Positions 1 to 5,632 of a DNA stretch of 5,632 bases are shown piece after piece. The stretch comes from an uncultured Planctomycetaceae bacterium. GTDB taxonomy: Bacteria > Planctomycetota > Planctomycetia > Pirellulales > UBA1268. Below the pieces are notes generated by a model that was not told the origin of the DNA, did not search any database, and saw nothing but the letters and a program-made list of their open reading frames with translations. The stretch spans positions 1-5,632 of the forward strand of contig CAJBSQ010000318.1 in the NCBI GenBank assembly GCA_903958265.1, written 5' to 3'. Each line of letters starts with the position of its first letter. Position 1 is the stretch's first letter. Position numbers and translations under genes: made by a program.

Positions 1-2
1 GC

Positions 3-1268
<1,266 letters not shown>

Positions 1269-1274
1269 TGCTCC

Positions 1275-1303
1275 CCTGTAGAATGCTCTCGCCTGTAGAA
1301 TGC
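1275..1303 (+). promoter_or_regulatory. Candidate promoter with a duplicated TGTAGAAT box
   Basis: The 12-base sequence CCTGTAGAATGC occurs twice, at 1275-1286 and 1292-1303, with starts 17 bases apart. Each copy contains TAGAAT (1279-1284 and 1296-1301), five of six matches to the sigma-70 -10 consensus TATAAT. Each is preceded by TG at one base's spacing, which resembles an extended -10. No convincing -35 hexamer sits 16-18 bases upstream of either copy. A transcript starting about 7 bases after the second box would begin near 1308 and leave a leader of about 34 bases before the ATG at 1342. The repeat is directly visible; the promoter role is inferred from its position in the only sizeable gap before the three-gene operon. 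It could instead be an operator with two half-sites. Confidence 0.4.
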
Positions 1304-1341
1304 ACACGGTGATCCCTCCCCGTCCTCTCGGAGTCTCCGAC

Positions 1342-1896
1342 ATGTTCCGCCCTGCGCCGTCGAAGGCCGCGACCGTCACCCTGGCGATGCTTGCGTTCCT
1401 TGTGGCTCACACCGGCTGCAACCCGTCGGTCACCAAGCCGACGTCAGCCACCGCGCATGACGACCACGACCACGCCGAGAGCCACCCCGCGTCGCACGGC
1501 GAAGCGAACAGTCAGCAGGAGGATCACGACCACGATCACGACGAGCCGACGTCGTTCGCCGACGGCATCGCGAAGCTCGAGTCGCTGGGCGGTGACCTCG
1601 CCAAGAAACTCGGTGAGGGTGCCAGCGAAGCCGCGGACGACGCGGTGCACGACCTCGGCCACCTGCTGGAGGTGGTGCGGGAGTTTGCGAACAAGGAATC
1701 ATTCGCTGGAGATGCCGCCGCGGCGGTGACCGCGGCACTCGACGAACTCGAAGAGTGCTTCGGGAAGGTCGACGAGGCGTTTCATTCCGGTGACGAGAAG
1801 GCCGACCCGGCGAAGGTGCTCGATTCGGTCAAGGAGCGGCTGACGGCCGCGTTCAAGGCCCTCAAGTCTCCCGAGGCCCTGAAGGAGGTGAAGTGA
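1342..1896 (+). CDS. His-rich putative lipoprotein with helical C-terminal domain
   Basis: A 184-residue protein of unknown function. Residues 1-26 look like a signal peptide: a basic start, the hydrophobic stretch TVTLAMLAFLVA, then a lipobox-like HTGC with Cys26 as the lipidation site. His at the -3 position is atypical, so lipidation is likely but not certain. A linker (39-67) follows with HDDHDH, HxxxH spacing and DHDHDHD, giving eight or so His among many Asp; such tracts commonly bind Zn, Ni, Cu or Co. Residues 71-184 are predicted amphipathic helices with the motif AVHDLGHLLE, which puts His103 and His107 one helical turn apart. It resembles small His-rich planctomycetal proteins as I remember them, none with an assigned role. 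The ATG at 1342 is preferred over the in-frame ATG at 1300 because it has a GGAG-like site at 1330-1333 and puts the signal peptide at the N-terminus, and because 1300 overlaps the candidate promoter. It is the first gene of a coupled three-gene operon. A metal-binding role in the cell envelope is an inference. Confidence 0.85.
   Translation: MFRPAPSKAATVTLAMLAFLVAHTGCNPSVTKPTSATAHDDHDHAESHPASHGEANSQQEDHDHDHDEPTSFADGIAKLESLGGDLAKKLGEGASEAADDAVHDLGHLLEVVREFANKESFAGDAAAAVTAALDELEECFGKVDEAFHSGDEKADPAKVLDSVKERLTAAFKALKSPEALKEVK
1882..1890 (+). promoter_or_regulatory. Strong ribosome binding site for the CPFC-motif gene
   Basis: AAGGAGGTG lies inside the last codons of the preceding lipoprotein gene. 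The GGAGG core ends seven bases before the ATG at 1896. This fixes the downstream start at 1896 rather than the overlapping GTG at 1893. It is by far the best Shine-Dalgarno match in the window and suggests independent reinitiation as well as coupling at the TGATG junction. Confidence 0.8.
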
Positions 1897-2438
1897 TGAG
1901 GCTGTCTACGATGGTGTCCCGGCGTGGCATGGTCGCCCGCGGCATGGCGGTGTGGCTGGCATGCGGGGTGGTATCGGTCCGCGCGGAGATCGATGTCGCC
2001 GCGGTGCGGAGCACACTGGTCTTAAATGCGGAGCCCGCGGGCGCGGTTTCGATTGCTGCTGCGAAGGCGAAGCTCACGGCCGCGCCGCAGGCGGTCGTGG
2101 TGGCCGGGCGGATCGGCGGCCGCGGCACGGAGCCCTTCGGCAGGAACGAAGCGACGTTTTCGATGCTGGAGATTCCCACCGACGACCATGCCAAGAAGCC
2201 CGGTCACAAGCCGGATGACTGCCCGTTTTGCAAGAAGCGGGCGGCCAACTCGCCGATCGCCGCGGTGAGTTTCGTGGGAACCGACGGCAAGGTGATTCCG
2301 GTCGATGCCCAGAGACTGCTCGGCGTGGCCGAGGGGCAGGATATCGTCGTGCGCGGCACCGCCTTCTTCGATCCGGCGCTCGGGATCCCGGTGATCCAGA
2401 TCACGGGTGACGGGCTGTTCGTCCGCCCGCAGCCATGA
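1896..2438 (+). CDS. Secreted protein with a His/CPFC putative metal site, function unknown
   Basis: A 180-residue protein I cannot name. The N-terminus has basic residues (MRLSTMVSRRGMVARG), a hydrophobic core (MAVWLACGVVSV) and a plausible signal peptidase I site after VRA (residues 28-30), so export across the inner membrane is likely. After an Ala-rich helix (about 45-65), alternating hydrophobic strands begin with VVVAGRIGG. The centre carries DDHAKKPGHKPDDCPFCKKR (about 96-115). His98, His104, Cys109 and Cys112 form a compact His2Cys2-like set that could bind a metal; alternatively CPFC could be a redox disulfide. The C-terminal part (121-177) reads as beta strands, ending VIQITGDGLFVR, and resembles an OB-type small barrel. 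No thioredoxin fold is apparent. Its start overlaps the lipoprotein stop by one base (TGATG) and its stop overlaps the DUF1802 start (ATGA), so the three are probably co-expressed. The metal site and OB fold are inferences. Confidence 0.85.
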   Translation: MRLSTMVSRRGMVARGMAVWLACGVVSVRAEIDVAAVRSTLVLNAEPAGAVSIAAAKAKLTAAPQAVVVAGRIGGRGTEPFGRNEATFSMLEIPTDDHAKKPGHKPDDCPFCKKRAANSPIAAVSFVGTDGKVIPVDAQRLLGVAEGQDIVVRGTAFFDPALGIPVIQITGDGLFVRPQP

Positions 2439-2950
2439 CGACTTCGATCCGCACGGCTTTCAAGGAGTGGGCGGCCATCTGCCGGGCGCTGGCGACGGGT
2501 CGGCAGGACGTCATCCTCCGCAAGGGTGGGATCGTCGAGGATGGGGGCGAGTTTCGGCCCGACCATGCGTCGTTTCTCCTGCTGCCGACGTTCCTTCACC
2601 AGTCGCCGGAGAGCCTGATCCCCGAGGCCCGCGACCTGCTCGTGGGGATCGACGACGACCGGCCTCCGGAGGGCACCGTGGTGTTCCGGCATGCGGCCAC
2701 GGTTCGCGAGGTGCGGCGGGTGCTGCGGCTCGAGGATCTCGAGGCCTATCGGCCGCGGCACGTCTGGTCTGACGCGGTGGTGGCGGAGCGGTTTCACCGC
2801 TGGAAGAACGAACTGCACGTCTTGACCGTGGACGTCGCTCCCCTGCCCTCGCCCGTCACGCTCCCTTGGCACGAGGGCTACGGCGGCTGTCGCTCGTGGG
2901 TCGACCTTCAGGACGATGTGCCGGTGAATCTGGCGACGAGCGAGTCGTAG
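2435..2950 (+). CDS. DUF1802 family protein
   Basis: A 171-residue cytoplasmic protein with no signal peptide or membrane segment, assigned to DUF1802 from its block pattern. The blocks are AFKEWAAICRAL at the N-terminus (8-19), VILRKGGI (26-33), a FLLLPTFLHQ block (47-56), RFHRWKNELHVL (119-130) and the C-terminal YGGCRSWVDL (149-158). Length fits the family, known to me mainly from cyanobacteria and planctomycetes. No biochemical role is established. The conserved Lys, Arg, His and aromatic residues suggest a ligand- or nucleic-acid-binding domain, but this is only a guess. The ATG overlaps the upstream stop by four bases (ATGA) and no good Shine-Dalgarno site precedes it, so translation probably depends on coupling to the CPFC gene. 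The last 43 bases, encoding the tail after the conserved SWVDL block, overlap the 3' end of the convergent P450 gene. Confidence 0.88.
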   Translation: MTTSIRTAFKEWAAICRALATGRQDVILRKGGIVEDGGEFRPDHASFLLLPTFLHQSPESLIPEARDLLVGIDDDRPPEGTVVFRHAATVREVRRVLRLEDLEAYRPRHVWSDAVVAERFHRWKNELHVLTVDVAPLPSPVTLPWHEGYGGCRSWVDLQDDVPVNLATSES

Positions 2951-4053
2951 CCCAGGGATCGCTCGTACGACGCCGTTCGCTCGACGCGGGGCCGGGCCTC
3001 GAGCAGCTCGATCCCCGCGACGCGGTCGCAGACGGCCTCGAGGAGTGTGCGGACGAGCGTTCGCGAGTGGGCCGCGCCGAGGCAGAGGTGGGGCCCAAAG
3101 CCGAAGGCCACGTGCGGATTCGGCCGCCGATCGAGACGGATCTCCCGCGGGCACTCGAAGGCCGTGTCGTCGAGGTTGGCCGAGGCCCAGCCCAGCGAGA
3201 CGCGGCCGCCGGGAGCCACCGGCACGCCCTGCACGTCGCCCCCCGCCGGGCAGACCCGGCCGATGTGCGTGAGCGGCATGAACACTCGGAAAAACTCCTC
3301 GCTGGCCAGCATGATGCGGGAGCGATCCTCCCGCAGCCTGCCGAGGTCGCAAGGATGCTCCGCGAGATGGCCGAGGATGCAGGCCACCGTGTGGATGATC
3401 GTGTCGCGGCCGCCGGCGAAGGCGAGGTTCGCGAATCCCACCAGCTCGCTCCGCGAGAGCGGCCGGTCGCGGAAGCGGGCTTTGACGAGCAGGCTGAAGA
3501 AGTCGTCCCCGGGGTGCGCGTCAGCGAGGTCGAAGCACTCGTGCAGGTAGGCATCGAGAGTGCCGGCCTGCGATTCCCCGTCTGGACCGTGAAACACGTG
3601 CACGCCCCAGGCGATCCAGCGGTCGGCCTCGGTCTCCGGCACGTCGAGGAGCACGGTCAGGGCCCGCGACTGCAGCGGCAGCGCGAACTGCGTCACCACC
3701 TCCGTCGCGTCGCGAGCCAGCGACTCGCCGATCAGCCGGTCGACGATCGCCCTGATGCGGGCGGCATAGTGAGGCGTGCGGGCCCGGAGGAAGAACGGCT
3801 CGACGAGGGCCCGGTAGTCGGTGTGGTCTGGCGGATCGGTCTCGATCGGCAGTTGGCGATCAGGCCGCAGCGACTCCTCCGACGGGATCGGCACGCGGTA
3901 GGGCGCGTCGGAACTGAAGGTCTGCCAGTTCCGTGCCGCTTGGCGGACATCCTCGTGCCGCAGGAGCATCGGGATCGTTTCGCCCGCATCGACGATCGGC
4001 AGCACGCCGTCGTCCTGTCGTTGCGTTCGGAATGGGTCTGAGGGTTGTGTCAT
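2908..4053 (-). CDS. Cytochrome P450, P450cam-like class I bacterial type
   Basis: A soluble 381-residue haem-thiolate monooxygenase, expected to insert one oxygen atom from O2 into an unknown organic substrate. It aligns by eye with P450cam (CYP101A1): TFSSDAP near 45-51; DPPDHTDYRAL (73-83); the I-helix AGGRDT (213-218), whose Asp217-Thr218 pair matches Asp251-Thr252 of P450cam; the K-helix ExxR (Glu253, Arg256); HIGR, with Arg266 at the position of a haem-propionate Arg; and the haem loop FGFGPHLCLG (317-326), with ligand Cys324. No membrane anchor is present. The length is slightly below the family norm of about 400, mostly at the N-terminus. The ATG is the only good start near the top of the conserved region, but no strong Shine-Dalgarno site precedes it. 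It follows the kinase gene by 66 bases on the same strand and may be co-transcribed. No ferredoxin or ferredoxin reductase is encoded here, so redox partners must come from elsewhere. Substrate cannot be read from the sequence. Confidence 0.95.
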   Translation of the reverse strand: MTQPSDPFRTQRQDDGVLPIVDAGETIPMLLRHEDVRQAARNWQTFSSDAPYRVPIPSEESLRPDRQLPIETDPPDHTDYRALVEPFFLRARTPHYAARIRAIVDRLIGESLARDATEVVTQFALPLQSRALTVLLDVPETEADRWIAWGVHVFHGPDGESQAGTLDAYLHECFDLADAHPGDDFFSLLVKARFRDRPLSRSELVGFANLAFAGGRDTIIHTVACILGHLAEHPCDLGRLREDRSRIMLASEEFFRVFMPLTHIGRVCPAGGDVQGVPVAPGGRVSLGWASANLDDTAFECPREIRLDRRPNPHVAFGFGPHLCLGAAHSRTLVRTLLEAVCDRVAGIELLEARPRVERTASYERSLGYDSLVARFTGTSS

Positions 4054-4119
4054 GTCGTGGTACCGCTTACCTTCGCGGAAACCCCCCCACCGTACAAGTC
4101 CCTTGCCGTGCGGCGTGGC

Positions 4120-5217
4120 TCACCGCACCACCCGCGCGCCGCCTCCCTGGATCTGCTTCTCCACCTCGGCTCGGGTGGCCATCGACGTGTCGCCGGGAGT
4201 CGTGCTCGCCAGGGCCCCGTGGGCGGCGCCATACTCGACGGCCTTCTGCGGGCAGTTGAACTCCAAAAACCCAAAGGCTAGGCCACTGGCGAAACTGTCG
4301 CCGCCACCGACCCGGTCGAGAATCTCGAGCTCCGGGTACTTTCGGCTGTCGTGGAACTTCCCGTCGTGCCAGCAGATCGCGCTCCAGTCGTTCTTCGTGG
4401 CCGTGATCACGCGGCGGAGTGTGGTGGCCGCGACCTTGAAGTTGGGAAACTCCCTCACGGCCGTCTCGATCATCTGCTTGAAGGCGTCGGTCTCGATCGC
4501 GGAGATGGCATGGTCTACGCCCGCGACCTCGAAGCCGAGCGACGCCGTGAAGTCCTCCTCGTTACCGATCATCACGTCGACATGCCTGGCGATCTCGCGG
4601 TTGACCTCGCGGGCCTTCGGCTGGCCACCGATGCTCTTCCAGAGGCTCGGCCGGTAGTTGAGGTCGTACGACACGACCGTGCCGTGCTTCTTGGCCGCCT
4701 TTACCGCCTCGATCGTGACCGCGGCGGTCGTCTCGGAAAGGGCCGCGAAGATGCCGCCGGTATGAAACCAGCGAACGCCGAGCGTCCCGAAGAGGTGATC
4801 CCAGTCGACGTCGCCCGGCTTCATCTGGCTGGCGGCCGTGTTGCCGCGGTCGGGCACGCCCACGGCGCCGCGGATCCCGAACCCCCGCTCGGTGAAGTTG
4901 AGGCCGTTTCGCACCGTGCGGCCGATGCCGTCGTCGGCCCGCCACTGGATGAAGTCGGTGCAAACACCCCCCTGCATGATGAAGTCTTCGACGAGGTGCC
5001 CCACTTCGTTATCCACGAAGGCGGTCACCACCGCCGTCGTGAGTCCGAAACACTTCCGCAGGCCGCGGGCAACGTTGTATTCGCCTCCCCCCTCCCACAC
5101 GCTGAACTGCCGGGCCGTGCGGATTCGCCCCTCGCCGGGGTCGAGCCGGAGCATGATCTCGCCGAGTGAGACCTCGTCGAACGCGCAGGAATCCTGGGGC
5201 TTGATCGGGAGGGCCAT
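4120..5217 (-). CDS. kdgK: PfkB-family sugar kinase, likely 2-keto-3-deoxygluconate kinase
   Basis: A cytoplasmic ribokinase-type kinase of 365 residues, probably phosphorylating 2-keto-3-deoxygluconate (KDG) to KDPG with ATP. Family features are visible in order: the N-terminal strand SLGEIMLRL (17-25); the sugar-binding GGGEYNVARGL (43-53); DRGNTAAS (123-130), whose Arg124 fits the KDGK Arg of the YxRxxSA motif; SYDLNYRPSLW (183-193), whose Arg189 fits the Arg contacting the KDG carboxylate; GNEEDF (218-223); and the PfkB signature DRVGGGDSFASGL (301-313) with catalytic base Asp307. It is longer than typical KdgK (about 310-340), partly through an extra stretch around residues 103-123. The ATG at 5217 is chosen because the conserved region begins just after it. 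An in-frame ATG at 5280 would add 21 Pro-rich residues overlapping the upstream gene. No clear Shine-Dalgarno site precedes 5217. Its neighbour 34 bases upstream is an Ldh_2 oxidoreductase, consistent with sugar-acid catabolism. Another ketose or sugar-acid substrate remains possible. Confidence 0.85.
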   Translation of the reverse strand: MALPIKPQDSCAFDEVSLGEIMLRLDPGEGRIRTARQFSVWEGGGEYNVARGLRKCFGLTTAVVTAFVDNEVGHLVEDFIMQGGVCTDFIQWRADDGIGRTVRNGLNFTERGFGIRGAVGVPDRGNTAASQMKPGDVDWDHLFGTLGVRWFHTGGIFAALSETTAAVTIEAVKAAKKHGTVVSYDLNYRPSLWKSIGGQPKAREVNREIARHVDVMIGNEEDFTASLGFEVAGVDHAISAIETDAFKQMIETAVREFPNFKVAATTLRRVITATKNDWSAICWHDGKFHDSRKYPELEILDRVGGGDSFASGLAFGFLEFNCPQKAVEYGAAHGALASTTPGDTSMATRAEVEKQIQGGGARVVR

Positions 5218-5251
5218 GCGAGGGTGCTTTCTGTGGAGAGGTGGCGGTGCG

Positions 5252-5632
5252 TCAGGCGGTTGGCAGGGCGGCGGGGTCAAGGGCCGCGAGCCCCGCCTCG
5301 TGGGCGATTTCGTTGAGGGCGGCGACCTCGGCGGTCGAGAACAACAGGCCGCCGGCCCTGTCGCTCCGCGCCGCTGCCGCGGCCTCCAGTTGCCCGGGCA
5401 GCATGCAGGAGTCGTTGCCGTGGCCGAGGATGTCGGCCAGCACCGCCTGCACGTTGCCTGCCTGCGAGCGACCCTTCGCGAAGGCCCCGCCGCTCAGCGC
5501 CTCGGGGTGGATCACCTGGAAGAAGAACGCGCAGCTCTGCTTCTCGCCCGCCACCGGGCCGCGGCTGCGGAGCGTCGGCAGCGAGCCGCCGATGAAGCCC
5601 GCCACGATCTCGTTGATCAGCGACAGGCCGTA
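5252..5632 (-). CDS. Ldh_2-family NAD(P)-dependent oxidoreductase, C-terminal part (5' end outside window)
   Basis: Only the last 126 residues are visible; the frame is open to the right edge, so the GTG at 5605 need not be the start. The segment matches the C-terminal part of the malate/L-lactate/ureidoglycolate dehydrogenase (Ldh_2) family. It has YGLSLINEIVAG, corresponding to the family's GYGL helix; a strand AFFFQVIHPEAL (35-46), where family members have a 'fxaidP' strand; LPGQLEAAAAARS (78-90), matching the usual 'PGE...R' block; and a closing helix STAEVAALNEIA. Members reduce 2-keto acids or oxidise 2-hydroxy acids with NAD(P)H/NAD(P) in the cytoplasm. The catalytic His and the nicotinamide-binding residues would lie upstream, outside the window, so substrate cannot be judged. 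It is the gene upstream of the KDG-kinase-like gene, 34 bases away on the same strand. That fits a shared sugar-acid pathway, such as a 2,3-diketo-gulonate-type or uronate-derived keto-acid step, but this is inference. Confidence 0.75.
   Translation of the reverse strand, partial: YGLSLINEIVAGFIGGSLPTLRSRGPVAGEKQSCAFFFQVIHPEALSGGAFAKGRSQAGNVQAVLADILGHGNDSCMLPGQLEAAAAARSDRAGGLLFSTAEVAALNEIAHEAGLAALDPAALPTA

Noticed and set aside
1300..1341. Upstream in-frame ATG at 1300 as the start of the lipoprotein gene
   Set aside because: It would put 14 residues ahead of the signal peptide, lacks a good ribosome binding site, and falls inside the second copy of the candidate promoter repeat.
1456..1542. 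Repeated CACGAC/CACGATCACGA triplets as a DNA repeat element
   Set aside because: The repetition follows directly from alternating His and Asp codons in the lipoprotein linker and needs no separate DNA-level explanation.
2204..3352. Long open frame (382 codons) on the - strand across the CPFC, DUF1802 and P450 genes
   Set aside because: It is antisense or out of frame to three well-supported genes, rich in Arg, Pro and Gly, and shows no family motif; long shadow frames are expected at this GC content.
2866..4041. Long open frame (391 codons) on the + strand opposite the P450 gene
   Set aside because: It mirrors the P450 almost exactly, is Arg/Gly/Glu-rich with no recognisable domain, and the P450 frame has all the catalytic motifs.
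4351..5169. 272-codon open frame on the + strand opposite the kinase
   Set aside because: It is a shadow of the kinase frame with low-complexity Arg/Val/Asp-rich composition and no motif.
5218..5280. N-terminal extension of the kinase from the ATG at 5280
   Set aside because: The added 21 residues are Pro-rich, unlike the family, and overlap the end of the upstream Ldh_2 gene; the ATG at 5217 sits at the normal family start.

Overview
The window is a GC-rich (roughly two thirds G+C by eye), densely coded bacterial chromosomal segment. It holds seven protein-coding genes, two of them cut by the window edges. No RNA gene, mobile element, CRISPR array or prophage is visible. The best guess for the host is a planctomycete of the Pirellulales type. 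The reasons are a DUF1802 gene, a His-rich lipoprotein with a helical tail, a secreted CPFC-motif protein, and an isoamylase-type glycogen debranching enzyme next to a long-form KDG-kinase-like gene. This comes from remembered family distribution, not from a marker gene.

Layout, left to right. On the + strand there is the C-terminal part of a GlgX-type glycogen debranching enzyme (3-1268). A 73-base gap follows, carrying a 12-base direct repeat that contains two TAGAAT boxes and is a candidate promoter. Next come three tightly packed + strand genes: a His-rich putative lipoprotein (1342-1896), a secreted protein with a CPFC motif (1896-2438), and a cytoplasmic DUF1802 protein (2435-2950). Their stop/start junctions are TGATG and ATGA, so they look like one translationally coupled operon. 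The rest is on the - strand and is read right to left: the tail of an Ldh_2-family NAD(P)-dependent 2-hydroxyacid/keto-acid oxidoreductase (5632-5252), a PfkB-family kinase resembling 2-keto-3-deoxygluconate kinase (5217-4120), and a P450cam-like cytochrome P450 (4053-2908). The P450 gene converges on the DUF1802 gene and the two coding ends overlap by 43 bases.

Functionally, the debranching enzyme belongs to glycogen turnover. The oxidoreductase and kinase could act together in sugar-acid (uronate/aldonate) catabolism feeding the Entner-Doudoroff-type KDPG route. The P450 has every hallmark of an active soluble monooxygenase, but no ferredoxin or reductase partner lies in the window. The three-gene + strand operon is the least understood part: two exported proteins with potential metal ligands (a His/Asp-rich tract, an HxxxH helix, and a His/CPFC cluster) coupled to a conserved cytoplasmic protein of unknown function. 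It is the best candidate for an undescribed system, though the evidence supports only a hypothesis of metal handling.
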